From assembly GCF_020216885.1 (NCBI RefSeq), contig NZ_JAIWON010000114.1, forward strand, positions 1 through 14,795: 14,795 bases of DNA, given 5' to 3'. This DNA is from Zymomonas sp. Lineage in GTDB: Bacteria > Pseudomonadota > Alphaproteobacteria > Sphingomonadales > Sphingomonadaceae. Shown one piece after another: positions 1 to 8,899 of this stretch. A model generated the notes under the pieces. The model saw only the letters and a list, made by a program, of their open reading frames with translations, was not told where the DNA came from and did no database searches. Every line of letters starts with the position of its first letter. The first letter of the stretch is position 1. Both the position numbers and the translations under genes were made by a program.

Positions 1-197
1 TTGCGAGGATCGACGGCAAGAGCGCTTTCAAGAAGTTGTTCGGCCTCGAGCAGATGGCCTTCCTTTTGCGATTTTTCAGCCTGAAGCATCAAATGGGTGG
101 AATAGGGATTGATATCGCTATCCGCTCTACCTTGAAGCACGGGTGTTCCTGAGGCCAATGTCAGAGAAAGGACAAGGGCTAAAGGCGAAAAATGCAT
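1..197 (-). CDS. Secreted TPR-repeat protein (N-terminal 65 residues, partial)
   Basis: Seen: an open frame runs from an ATG at 197 to the window edge, so the C-terminus is missing. A GGAG sits about 7 nt upstream of the ATG and supports this start. Residues 1-25 are hydrophobic and end in G-R-A before D26, like a Sec signal peptide, though the n-region has no Lys or Arg. Residues 31-65 have helix-turn-helix spacing (ML-QAEKSQKEG, then EAEQLLESAL and DP) matching a tetratricopeptide repeat. Known: TPR proteins of this kind act as periplasmic or membrane-anchored scaffolds. Inference: the protein is exported and carries at least one TPR. No specific function can be assigned from this fragment. 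It lies 208 nt downstream of the methyltransferase gene on the same strand, far enough to have its own promoter. Confidence 0.7.
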   Translation of the reverse strand, partial: MHFSPLALVLSLTLASGTPVLQGRADSDINPYSTHLMLQAEKSQKEGHLLEAEQLLESALAVDPR

Positions 198-405
198 TAT
201 TTTCTCCGGAAAAGGAACAGACTGAAGACTACCCATGACGACCGATAATGACCGATTAAGGAAAACTCTAACCTGACTATCTTGCCATCGCAACGAATAG
301 TTATGATGGCGGAAAGAGACAATCAGGTCAGTAAAGATTTTATCCGTTATTGATGAGAGACAAAAACGCTGATTTTAGCTTTAAATTTTGCATCTTATCA
401 CGGTT
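198..405. other. Intergenic region with nested inverted repeats
   Basis: This gap separates the methyltransferase stop from the TPR gene start, both on the minus strand. It holds two nested inverted repeats: ACCTGA at 271-276 with TCAGGT at 323-328, and GCCATC at 284-289 with GATGGC at 305-310. Read on the minus strand, the hairpin is followed only by a short T run, so it is a weak candidate terminator for the guaB-methyltransferase transcript. A short direct repeat of GACCGAT lies near 240-255, upstream of the TPR gene, and could be an operator. No coding sequence is convincing here. Confidence 0.4.
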
Positions 406-1632
406 TTAACGACCGATATAACGGAGCCGACTGACAAAAAAGCCATCACTTTTGTCTTGAAGCACAGTAAAGCGACGACCATCCCCGCGCAAACGACCCG
501 CTTGGACATCTGGATTTTCGGCTGTCCAATCAGGATGGCGATTGAGGAAAGCCGCAATCTGGTTAGCGCCTTCATCATCCAGTAAAGAACAGACGACATA
601 GACCAAATAGCCATTGGGGCGAACCAGTTGAGAGGCGACATCCAAAAGATGGCTTTGCGTGTCGATAACCCGTTGCAAGCGCGCCGGATTGAGGCGCCAG
701 CGGGCTTCGGGATTCCGCCGCCATGTGCCACTTCCCGAACAAGGGGCATCAATTAACACGAGATCCGCTTGATGTGCGAGGTCGCCTAATGCCTTCTCTT
801 CCTGTTTAGGATTAAGGAGGCGTTGTTCAATGGGAGGTAGTTTTGCCCGTTCAGCACGGGGTTGCAACCGAGACAGACGATTCCGGTCGGTATCGCAAGC
901 GATCAAATCCAATTTTGCCGCAGGGTTATCGCCCAGCATATCGCTAGCCAAAGCAAGGCTTTTGCCCCCTGCCCCCGCGCAAAGATCAATGACTTTCATG
1001 CCAGATTGGGCTTGGCAGATAGCACTTGCCCATTGAGAACCGGCATCCTGTATTTCGATCGCACCCGATTTCCACAAAGAAGATTGATCGACTTTTGTGC
1101 CTTCGGGAAGACGAACGGCATAGGGTAAGCCGGATATTACTTGCCCTTCTGGGAAGGTCGCAAGAACTGTGTTTATATCCGTTAAATGAGGATTAAAGCG
1201 AATATCGAGCGGAGCGCGCCCCAAAAGGGCATTTTGTTCAGCGCTGTCGATATCACTGGCCACCATCTTTTCTGCCAGCCATGCAGGGAGCAAAGAGGGG
1301 TTTTCTTCTGATAAACGGGCTGCTTCTGCCCGTTCTTTAGGGGTTATCGGCTTTGGGGCGCGCGTTGATCCGTCGAATAATGCCGCCAATTCAGGATCAT
1401 CATAGGCGAGCCGAACCATAGCCGCCCGCCCATTGGCTGGACAATTCCCCGTATGGCGAATTGCCCGATAAACCCATTCACGAATAGCTGCCCGATCTTT
1501 TGAACCCGCATAGCGGCGCGTTTTGAAATATTGGCTAATCAGTCGATCAGCCGCAGAACCTTCGTCACGCACCGCCTTAGTAATCTGGTCAAGCAGTTCT
1601 ATGGCGGCTTCTACTCTGGCTTGAGGGATCAC
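406..1632 (-). CDS. RsmB/NOP family class I SAM-dependent RNA m5C methyltransferase
   Basis: It transfers a methyl group from SAM to C5 of a cytosine in RNA, probably rRNA, in the cytoplasm. Seen, numbered from the GTG start: the SAM-binding motif VIDLCAGAGGKS at about 214-225; motif IV DAPCSGSG at about 295-302 with Cys298; and motif VI VVCSLLDDEG at about 346-355 with Cys348. The two-cysteine arrangement is the hallmark of the NOL1/NOP2/Sun (RsmB) fold. The first 120 residues are helical and may be a reduced NusB-like or RNA-binding region. The longest reading frame begins at TTG 1638, but its AGGAG (1641-1645) would be only 2 nt away. GTG at 1632 has an 8-nt spacer and is preferred. The gene lies 35 nt downstream of guaB on the same strand, so cotranscription is likely. 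Family assignment is firm; the exact target base is unknown, so no gene symbol is given. Confidence 0.9.
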   Translation of the reverse strand: MIPQARVEAAIELLDQITKAVRDEGSAADRLISQYFKTRRYAGSKDRAAIREWVYRAIRHTGNCPANGRAAMVRLAYDDPELAALFDGSTRAPKPITPKERAEAARLSEENPSLLPAWLAEKMVASDIDSAEQNALLGRAPLDIRFNPHLTDINTVLATFPEGQVISGLPYAVRLPEGTKVDQSSLWKSGAIEIQDAGSQWASAICQAQSGMKVIDLCAGAGGKSLALASDMLGDNPAAKLDLIACDTDRNRLSRLQPRAERAKLPPIEQRLLNPKQEEKALGDLAHQADLVLIDAPCSGSGTWRRNPEARWRLNPARLQRVIDTQSHLLDVASQLVRPNGYLVYVVCSLLDDEGANQIAAFLNRHPDWTAENPDVQAGRLRGDGRRFTVLQDKSDGFFVSRLRYIGR

Positions 1633-1640
1633 CGCCAAGA

Positions 1641-1647
1641 CTCCTTT
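1641..1647 (-). promoter_or_regulatory. Ribosome binding site deciding the methyltransferase start
   Basis: On the minus strand this reads AAAGGAG. It is 2 nt from TTG 1638 and 8 nt from the in-frame GTG at 1632. The normal 5-10 nt spacing favours GTG as the true start. Confidence 0.6.
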
Positions 1648-1667
1648 TGATCGTTACAACAAAGCTT

Positions 1668-3140
<1,473 letters not shown>

Positions 3141-3186
3141 TCAGGCCCGTTCAAAACCTTAATCATAGAAATTCATAAGGATCTGA

Positions 3187-3217
3187 TTGGGCAATAAGAT
3201 TCGTAGCCCTATATAAT
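3187..3217 (+). promoter_or_regulatory. Candidate chvI promoter
   Basis: A perfect TATAAT lies at 3212-3217. The best upstream -35 is TTGGGC at 3187-3192, which matches at three positions with a 19-nt spacer. It would give a leader of about 175 nt before chvI. The -10 is strong and the -35 is weak, so this is a prediction only. Confidence 0.3.
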
Positions 3218-3236
3218 GGGATGGCTTTGCTTTCTA
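3208..3236 (-). promoter_or_regulatory. Candidate guaB promoter
   Basis: On the minus strand TAGAAA (3236-3231) is separated by exactly 17 nt from TATAGG (3213-3208); each hexamer matches the sigma-70 consensus at four of six positions. Transcription would start near 3200, about 75 nt upstream of guaB. The -10 overlaps the plus-strand TATAAT, so the two promoters may compete. Confidence 0.3.
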
Positions 3237-3400
3237 GCACCTGATGGGGTTTTTCCTTATTTATTTTGCATTTTTTGTTTAAACCCGTTGTTAGAAGCGG
3301 AAATAAATCAAAGAACCGATCAAGAGCAGCGAAAGGATAAAAAAATTTGGCCGATAATGGTTGCCATTTCACAATGATTTATGCAGTAGAGCGAAAATAA

Positions 3401-4108
3401 ATGACTGCTTCAATCGCCTTGGTCGATGATGACCGTAATATTTTAGCCTCGGTTTCGATGACGCTTCAGTCAGAGGGATTTTCTGTCAGAGTCTATTCTG
3501 ATGGGAAAACGGCTCTGAATGCGCTTTTGGAATCGCCGCCCGATCTGGTTGTTTTGGATATCAAAATGCCCATCATGGACGGCATGGAGGTTTTGCGGCG
3601 GTTGCGTGAAAAAAGCATGGTGCCGGTCATTTTTCTAACCTCCAAAGATGATGAACTAGACGAGGCCTTGGGTTTAGCATCCGGTGCCGATGATTATATC
3701 GCTAAGCCTTTCTCTTTGCGGTTGTTGATTGCGCGGATTCGGGCTTTGTTACGGCGCACCGAAGCCAGATTTCAGGAAAAATCTGAAGAAGCGCCCCAAA
3801 ATAGCCATATCATTGTTAGAGGTCGTCTGGTGATGGATCCTGATCGTCATCAGGTGTCATGGGACGGTGAGGATATTTCCTTGACGGTGACAGAGTTTCT
3901 GATCCTTGAGGCTTTGGCGCAGCGCCCCGGTTTTGTAAAATCGCGTGACCAATTGATGGATACCGCCTATCAGGATGATGTCTATGTCGATGATCGCACC
4001 ATAGACAGCCATATCAAGCGCCTGCGGCGTAAATTCCGTCAGGTAGATAATCAATTCAAAAGTATAGAGACGCTCTATGGTATCGGCTACCGATTTGCCG
4101 AAGAATAA
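3401..4108 (+). CDS. chvI: ChvI-type two-component response regulator
   Basis: An OmpR/PhoB-class DNA-binding regulator, 235 residues. Seen: the receiver domain at 1-120 with the acidic pocket DDD (9-11), phospho-acceptor Asp53 in LVVLDIKMP, Thr80 and Lys102 (AKPFS); the C-terminal winged helix at about 130-232, including the [15 protein letters not shown] recognition-helix region and a YGIGYRF ending. The opening [15 protein letters not shown] closely resembles ChvI/ExoR-pathway regulators. Known: in rhizobia and relatives ChvI controls envelope, exopolysaccharide and acid-stress genes. The ATG at 3401 has only a weak purine-rich site upstream. The kinase gene starts 32 nt before its stop, which suggests coupled translation and a cognate pair. 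Confidence 0.93.
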   Translation: MTASIALVDDDRNILASVSMTLQSEGFSVRVYSDGKTALNALLESPPDLVVLDIKMPIMDGMEVLRRLREKSMVPVIFLTSKDDELDEALGLASGADDYIAKPFSLRLLIARIRALLRRTEARFQEKSEEAPQNSHIIVRGRLVMDPDRHQVSWDGEDISLTVTEFLILEALAQRPGFVKSRDQLMDTAYQDDVYVDDRTIDSHIKRLRRKFRQVDNQFKSIETLYGIGYRFAEE

Positions 4109-5714
4109 AGAAGAAGATGCAGCATCCCGCCATCACTGGCGGAGAAACGAGCTTGCGCTTGGTTGGTCGGCACGTTGGTCGCTGACTGCCCGTATTTTGG
4201 CCGTAAATATTTTCGTTCTTCTGATATTTGCTGGCACCTTCTTCTATGTCGCCCAATATCGCGATCGCCTGACGGGTCTTCAGACCGGTAAATATAAAGC
4301 GATGGTCGAGCTTATTACCGATAATCTGGAAAATACACCGGAAGCGGAATGGGATCGCTTGATCGGTAAGATGGGACAGCAAACTGGTTTTCGTATTCGG
4401 ATTTTTAATTCCGACGGAAAAAGGCAATTTGATAGCTGGAACGGACAGCCGCCTACTTATACTATTCATGACCCGAAAAAAGATGACTGGCAGCACCGCC
4501 TTGCCCGCACATTGGATCGGATCAATGATATTGTCGTCCATGCCAGCCCGTTAAGTTATTATCAGGAACCGACAGATGACCGGCTGCAAGTCTGGCCGGA
4601 AGCGGTGACTGCCCGTAGCCAGAACAAAATGGCAGCCCAGATAAGATGGGCGGCTGATCGGACACCGTTGATTTCAATCGCGACCCCTATCGGGAAAGAG
4701 GGCGCAACCTTATTTGCAACGGATAACCCGCGTTACATTACCCATAAAGTCAGACGACAGCGTTTCTGGGCGATGATCGTATTATTGGTCGTCACCTGTG
4801 TTTCTGTCGGATTGTCTTTGTTTTTAGCACGGACGATTGTTCACCCGTTAAAAAGTCTTGCTAAAGCCGCCGTGCGTGTCCGTTTGGGACGGGCAAGAGA
4901 GGTTCAAGTGCCTCGCCTGCCCGCGCGCCGCGATGAAATCGGTCTATTGGCGAGATCGCTGTCCGATATGAATACCGCCTTGCAACAGCGGATTGATGCG
5001 ACAGAGGCTTTTGCGGCTGATGTGACTCATGAGCTGAAAAATCCGTTAGCTTCGTTACGATCGGCGGTAGATAGTCTTGAAATGATAAAAGACGATCATT
5101 TGCGCCAGCAGTTGATTACCGTCATTCGTGACGATATTCAGCGGTTAGATCGTTTAATTACCGATATTTCAGAGGCTTCGCGTGTTGACGCAGAAATGGC
5201 GCGTTCCAGCTTTGAAGTCATCGATTTGGGCCCGTTAATTCAAGGGGTTACCAAACATTGCGAGAGGCGGCCTGATGCAGCCGATGTCCGTATTGCTTTT
5301 GCCCGTCCGCAATCTGGTATTGCCGTGGTTTTGGGGGATGGCACGAGATTGACGCGCGTGGTTGAAAATCTGATTGATAACGCGATTTCATTTTCGCCGC
5401 CGGATGGTTTGGTGACGATTACCACGACCCGCGACAAAGATGATGTTATCATCAGAGTTGAAGATGAAGGCCCCGGCGTTCCCGATGACGCTAAAGAAGA
5501 AATTTTCCGGCGATTCCATTCTGTTCGCCCCAGTCAGGAAGCCTTTGGTCGCCATAGCGGTTTAGGATTGGCGATTGCGAAGGCAACAGTCGAAGCCCAT
5601 CATGGCACGATTGAAGTTTCTAAGCGGTCGCATGGGAAAGCGGGTGCCAGCTTTATCGTCCATCTTCCCGCAGCGCCGATCATTCATCCGACCCAAAATG
5701 GCAAAAAAGCCTAG
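4077..5714 (+). CDS. chvG: ChvG-type sensor histidine kinase
   Basis: A membrane-bound kinase that should phosphorylate ChvI. Seen: a cytoplasmic N-terminus; TM1 at about 39-59; a periplasmic sensing region of about 170 residues; TM2 at about 231-252; a HAMP linker at about 253-305; the H-box [17 protein letters not shown] with phospho-acceptor His318; N-box [10 protein letters not shown] (431-440); G1 DEGPGVPDD (463-471); F-box EEIFRRFHS; and G2 GLGLA (495-499). All catalytic boxes are intact and 545 residues is normal for ChvG. The ATG at 4077 overlaps chvI by 32 nt and no good alternative start lies downstream, although no clear ribosome binding site is visible. Known: ChvG responds to acidity and envelope stress, in Rhizobiales through ExoR. 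No exoR-like gene is in this window. Confidence 0.92.
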   Translation: MVSATDLPKNKEEDAASRHHWRRNELALGWSARWSLTARILAVNIFVLLIFAGTFFYVAQYRDRLTGLQTGKYKAMVELITDNLENTPEAEWDRLIGKMGQQTGFRIRIFNSDGKRQFDSWNGQPPTYTIHDPKKDDWQHRLARTLDRINDIVVHASPLSYYQEPTDDRLQVWPEAVTARSQNKMAAQIRWAADRTPLISIATPIGKEGATLFATDNPRYITHKVRRQRFWAMIVLLVVTCVSVGLSLFLARTIVHPLKSLAKAAVRVRLGRAREVQVPRLPARRDEIGLLARSLSDMNTALQQRIDATEAFAADVTHELKNPLASLRSAVDSLEMIKDDHLRQQLITVIRDDIQRLDRLITDISEASRVDAEMARSSFEVIDLGPLIQGVTKHCERRPDAADVRIAFARPQSGIAVVLGDGTRLTRVVENLIDNAISFSPPDGLVTITTTRDKDDVIIRVEDEGPGVPDDAKEEIFRRFHSVRPSQEAFGRHSGLGLAIAKATVEAHHGTIEVSKRSHGKAGASFIVHLPAAPIIHPTQNGKKA

Positions 5715-5856
5715 AGAATGGATAAAATAGCCCTGACATTCCAAGCGAAATGGATAAAAATTTTTACCGAAAAAGGTGATTTTGGAATATCTATTTCTTA
5801 TCGCTTTTGACTGTGATTATCTTTGTAATGTCATAGGCTAAAGCGTTCTAATTGAG
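5715..5856 (+). other. chvG-hprK intergenic gap
   Basis: A 142-nt AT-rich gap with no strong terminator. A TTGACT lies at 5807-5812, but no good -10 follows at 16-18 nt. Either read-through from chvG or a weak promoter could serve hprK. Confidence 0.35.
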
Positions 5857-6348
5857 ATGTCTTCTGTAACTATTGAAAATACAAGCAAGGCCGGTGGTTC
5901 AAACGAATCATCGGCCTTGATTCATGCAACGACGATATTGGTCAAGAATCACGGCGTTCTTTTGATCGGCGCATCCGGCAGCGGAAAATCAGATCTTGCT
6001 TTGCGCCTGATAGATCGTGGAGCCATGCTGGTCAGCGATGATTACAGCTTGATAGAAGCTGATTCAGAAAAACAGCTTTTGGTTGCCTCTGTGCCTTCCC
6101 ATATTGCAGGTTTATTAGAAATAAGAGCTTTGGGAATCGTCAAGATGCCCTTTTCTCCCAAGGCGAATCTGGCTTTGGCTGTCATTTTGGATGACAGAGT
6201 TGAACGGATGCCTGATCCTGCCCATTCTGTAGAAATTTTAGGGCGATCTTTGCCGCTTTTAACGCTTAAGGCTTTTGAGGCTTCGACACCGATAAAAATT
6301 GAAATGAAAATAGCGTGTTTACAGGGAGATATTCTGCTAAAAGATTGA
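5857..6348 (+). CDS. hprK: HPr kinase/phosphorylase, short alphaproteobacterial form
   Basis: It phosphorylates HPr on its regulatory serine and removes that phosphate, in the cytoplasm. Seen: the P-loop GASGSGKS at 38-45; LVSDD (58-62), matching the LVADD catalytic acid pair of HprK; and the EIRALGIVKM signature (88-97). At 163 residues it contains only the catalytic C-terminal domain; Firmicute enzymes are about 310 residues with an extra N-terminal domain. This truncation is normal for alphaproteobacteria. The conserved part begins near IHAT (22-25), so the first 20 residues are a nonconserved lead and the start is less certain. The ATG at 5857 has only a poor GAG immediately upstream. rapZ follows after 22 nt and the HPr substrate is encoded three genes on. 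Confidence 0.92.
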   Translation: MSSVTIENTSKAGGSNESSALIHATTILVKNHGVLLIGASGSGKSDLALRLIDRGAMLVSDDYSLIEADSEKQLLVASVPSHIAGLLEIRALGIVKMPFSPKANLALAVILDDRVERMPDPAHSVEILGRSLPLLTLKAFEASTPIKIEMKIACLQGDILLKD

Positions 6349-6370
6349 GATTGAAGAGGATATCTTACCT

Positions 6371-7342
6371 ATGAGCCGGAATGATTTGTCTTCTGCCCCC
6401 TCGTCTTCTGCGGCTCCGCCTGCGCGTATTTTATTGGTAACTGGATTATCGGGTGCCGGTAAATCAACAGCGCTTCGCACCTTTGAAGATATGGGATGGG
6501 AAACCGTCGATAATTTACCGCTTTCTTTGTTGGAGCGGTTAATTCTGACGCCGCCATCATCGGTTGCGGCGTATAAAGGGCGGCCTTTGGCTTTGGGTAT
6601 TGATAGCCGCACCCGTGGTTTTACTGTCGAGGCTTTTCTAAAAGGGGTTGAGCAGCTTCGCCAGCATCATAGCCAGCCGATTGATATCCTTTTTCTTGAT
6701 TGTTCTGACAGCGAGTTAATGCGGCGCTTTGATACAACAAGGCGGCGGCACCCTCTAGCCCTTGATCGACCTATGGAAGATGGCATTTCCGAAGAACGGG
6801 CTTTTTTGGCACCTGTCAGAGAAATTGCTGATTTTCTCATTGATACCACCACGACCAGCAGCCACAGCTTGCAAAGTGAATTAAGACAGCAATTCGCATC
6901 GGAAAACAGTGTTGCCCCGAATGTGTCGATTTTGTCTTTCGGTTTTTCGCGTGGTATTCCTAGAAATTGTGATCTTCTTTTCGATATGCGCTTTCTTCAA
7001 AATCCCTATTGGGAAGAGGCTTTGCGACCTTTGACCGGACTTGATCCAGAGATTGCCGCCTATATCGAGCAAGACCCTTCTTTTTTACCCGCAGTTACAA
7101 AAATTAAAGATCTGCTTCTTTTTTTGTTACCACGCTATATAGAGACCGGAAAAAGCTATATTGTTATTGCTTTTGCTTGCACAGGTGGGCGGCACAGATC
7201 GGTTTATGTTGCGGAGTGGATAGCGGCTCGGTTGCGTCAGGCGCATTTTTCTCTCACTATTACCCATCGTGACCTAAAACTACCTCTGCTCGAATCGCAA
7301 TCAAACCGGATACGGGCAGGAAAGGCATATCAAGGCGGATGA
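6371..7342 (+). CDS. rapZ: RapZ/YvcJ-family nucleotide-binding protein (RNase adapter)
   Basis: A P-loop protein. In E. coli RapZ binds the small RNAs GlmY and GlmZ and guides RNase E to GlmZ, setting amino-sugar synthesis. Seen: Walker A GLSGAGKS at 25-32; FEDMGWETVDNLP (38-50), typical of the family; GIDSRTRGF (76-84); SFGFSRGIP (189-197); and a C-terminal IAFACTGGRHRSVYVAEWIA stretch (266-285), which in RapZ forms the RNA- and metabolite-binding domain. The 323 residues are slightly long because of a Ser/Ala/Pro-rich lead. AGAGGA about 12 nt upstream supports ATG 6371. It sits between hprK and EIIA, as in many proteobacteria. GlmY/GlmZ are enterobacterial, so its RNA partner here is unknown. 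Confidence 0.95.
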   Translation: MSRNDLSSAPSSSAAPPARILLVTGLSGAGKSTALRTFEDMGWETVDNLPLSLLERLILTPPSSVAAYKGRPLALGIDSRTRGFTVEAFLKGVEQLRQHHSQPIDILFLDCSDSELMRRFDTTRRRHPLALDRPMEDGISEERAFLAPVREIADFLIDTTTTSSHSLQSELRQQFASENSVAPNVSILSFGFSRGIPRNCDLLFDMRFLQNPYWEEALRPLTGLDPEIAAYIEQDPSFLPAVTKIKDLLLFLLPRYIETGKSYIVIAFACTGGRHRSVYVAEWIAARLRQAHFSLTITHRDLKLPLLESQSNRIRAGKAYQGG

Positions 7343-7349
7343 TCACTTC

Positions 7350-7754
7350 ATGATTGGATTGGTGTTAGTAACGCATGGGGGGCTGGCGGCAGAATTTGTC
7401 ACAGCCATGGAGCATGTCGTTGGAAAACAGGAAGCTGTTGCCGCGATTTGTATCGGCCCCGATGATGATATGGAAAACCGGCGTGCCGACATCGCCAAGG
7501 CTATTGCCGAGGTCGAAAAAGGTGACGGTGTTATTCTTTTAACCGACTTATTCGGTGGAACGCCTTCAAATCTGGCGATCTCATTGATGCAACCCGGTAA
7601 AGTCGAAGTGATTGCCGGTATCAATTTACCGATGCTTATTAGGCTGGAACGCGCCCGTAGACAACAGGACGTTCAAACGGCAGTTGCGGCTGCCCGTGAG
7701 GCTGGACGAAAATATATATCAGTGGCTTCTGAAATATTAGGCGAATCATTATGA
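7350..7754 (+). CDS. manX: PTS EIIA component, mannose family
   Basis: A cytoplasmic phosphocarrier accepting phosphate from HPr. Seen: IGLVLVTHGGLA with the phospho-accepting His9; TDLFGGTPSNLA with Asp66 and the loop that shapes the active site; and length 134, matching a free-standing EIIA-Man domain. It starts 7 nt after the rapZ stop, with AAGGCGG about 11 nt upstream, and its last 4 nt (ATGA) overlap the HPr start. No EIIB, EIIC or EIID partner is present in the window. Known: in alphaproteobacteria such lone EIIA proteins are regulatory, linked to HPr kinase activity and to nitrogen or envelope control. The domain identity is firm; the manX symbol is by homology and the physiological target is unknown. 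Confidence 0.93.
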   Translation: MIGLVLVTHGGLAAEFVTAMEHVVGKQEAVAAICIGPDDDMENRRADIAKAIAEVEKGDGVILLTDLFGGTPSNLAISLMQPGKVEVIAGINLPMLIRLERARRQQDVQTAVAAAREAGRKYISVASEILGESL

Positions 7755-8023
7755 CCCCTGTTATCCGAAAAGTGCAGATTACGAATAAACGCGGTCTTCA
7801 TGCCCGTGCGAGCGCCCGTTTTGTGGCTTTGGCCTCTGCCCAATCAGCCGTGATTGAAGTTGAAAAAGACGGCAATAAAGTCGTTGGAACCTCGATTATG
7901 GGGCTGATGATGTTAGGCGCTGCCATTGGTGACTATGTCACCATTTATGCCTCAGGTGTTGGTGCTGAACGGGCTGTCAGTGCCTTGGCCGATCTGGTTG
8001 AACAAAAATTCGGCGAAGAATAA
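7751..8023 (+). CDS. ptsH: Phosphocarrier protein HPr
   Basis: A 90-residue cytoplasmic phosphocarrier. Seen: NKRGLHARASARFV with His17, the EI-dependent phosphorylation site, and VVGTSIMGLMML with Ser48, the HPr-kinase site, both intact. That makes it a full substrate for the HprK encoded upstream and a donor for the neighbouring EIIA. Its ATG overlaps the EIIA stop (ATGA, 7751-7754), so the two proteins are probably made by coupled translation in similar amounts. The gene for EI is not here and must lie elsewhere if His17 phosphorylation occurs. The RNA methyltransferase gene begins 17 nt downstream. Confidence 0.96.
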   Translation: MTPVIRKVQITNKRGLHARASARFVALASAQSAVIEVEKDGNKVVGTSIMGLMMLGAAIGDYVTIYASGVGAERAVSALADLVEQKFGEE

Positions 8024-8040
8024 GGACTATCTGTTTTTTC

Positions 8041-8847
8041 ATGCCTAGAGCTATTACCGCCTTTTCCAATCCGCTTATCAAACGTGTTCGTTCCTTGCGC
8101 GATAAAAAACATCGCCGCGAAGAGGGACTGTTCCTAGCTGAAGGCTTGCGTATTTTAACCGAAGCCCGTGAAGCGGGTTTTATTCCGGTCTATATTTTCT
8201 TTGCGGCTGATAGTGCGGCGCATCCTTTGGTTCAGCAACTCATTGACACTGTTGAGGCGAAGGGGGGCGAAGCCATCGAAACCAGCCGTGATATTTTGCA
8301 TAAATTATCCGGCAAAGATAATCCTCAGACCGTTATTGGGGTTTTTGAAAGTTTTACCCTTCCTTTGTCTTCTATTGACCGCAGACAGGCACCGATCTGG
8401 TTGGTGGCTCAATCTTTGAGAGATCCCGGAAATCTTGGCACCTTGTTACGCACCGGTGATGCGGTTGGTGCGGGTGGATTGATCCTGATTGATGATTGTG
8501 TCGATCCTTTTTCGGTCGAGGCTGTGCGTGCGACCATGGGGGCGTTATTTACCCAAAAAATAGCTACCGCCCGTTGGGAAGATTTCCTTGTCTGGTTACG
8601 ACAGGGAGAAGGTGATCTGATCGGCACCAGTTTGCGGGCAACCCAAGATTATCAAGAACCACGTTATCAAACGCCCAGCTTTGTTCTGGTCGGAAATGAA
8701 GCCCAAGGTTTACCCGATTCTTATGAGGATGCCTGCGACCATCTGGTTAAAATTCCAATGATGGGGCGTGCTGATAGCCTGAACGTTGCCGTAGCGGGTG
8801 CCATTATGGCTTATGAAGTCTTAAATCAGCAGCGAAAAAGCCGCTAA
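8041..8847 (+). CDS. TrmH/SpoU-family RNA 2'-O-methyltransferase
   Basis: A SPOUT-class enzyme that methylates a ribose 2'-OH in tRNA or rRNA using SAM. Seen: an N-terminal substrate-binding domain opening with SNPLIKRVRSLRDKKHR and GLFLAEGLRIL (residues 9-39); motif 1 DPGNLGTLLRTGDA with Asn131 and Arg137; motif 2 FVLVGNEAQGLP (214-225); and motif 3 IPMMGRADSLNVAVAGA (238-254), the SAM-binding knot. The 268 residues are typical for the RlmB/TsnR-like subgroup with an L30e-like N-terminal domain. AAGGA lies about 14 nt upstream of ATG 8041, slightly far. It follows HPr by 17 nt and is probably cotranscribed. The target nucleotide cannot be read from sequence, so no symbol is given. Confidence 0.92.
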   Translation: MPRAITAFSNPLIKRVRSLRDKKHRREEGLFLAEGLRILTEAREAGFIPVYIFFAADSAAHPLVQQLIDTVEAKGGEAIETSRDILHKLSGKDNPQTVIGVFESFTLPLSSIDRRQAPIWLVAQSLRDPGNLGTLLRTGDAVGAGGLILIDDCVDPFSVEAVRATMGALFTQKIATARWEDFLVWLRQGEGDLIGTSLRATQDYQEPRYQTPSFVLVGNEAQGLPDSYEDACDHLVKIPMMGRADSLNVAVAGAIMAYEVLNQQRKSR

Positions 8848-8899
8848 ATGGATTTATCAGGACATTGCCATTTCCGTTAAGGGCAGGAAAAGATCAGCT

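Noticed and set aside
3163..3372. 69-codon minus-strand frame in the guaB-chvI gap
   Set aside because: It has no ribosome binding site or recognisable domain, and it would cover both promoter candidates. It is most likely a chance frame.
4056..4541. 161-codon minus-strand frame across chvI/chvG
   Set aside because: It is antisense to two well-supported genes, with no family resemblance.
5745..5775. AT-rich palindrome (TAAAAATTTTTA-like) after chvG as a terminator
   Set aside because: The stem is all A-T and there is no separate T run after a GC-rich stem, so it would not terminate well.
5807..5840. TTGACT as a promoter for hprK
   Set aside because: The -35 is good, but no acceptable -10 lies 16-18 nt downstream; TAATGT is only 13 nt away.
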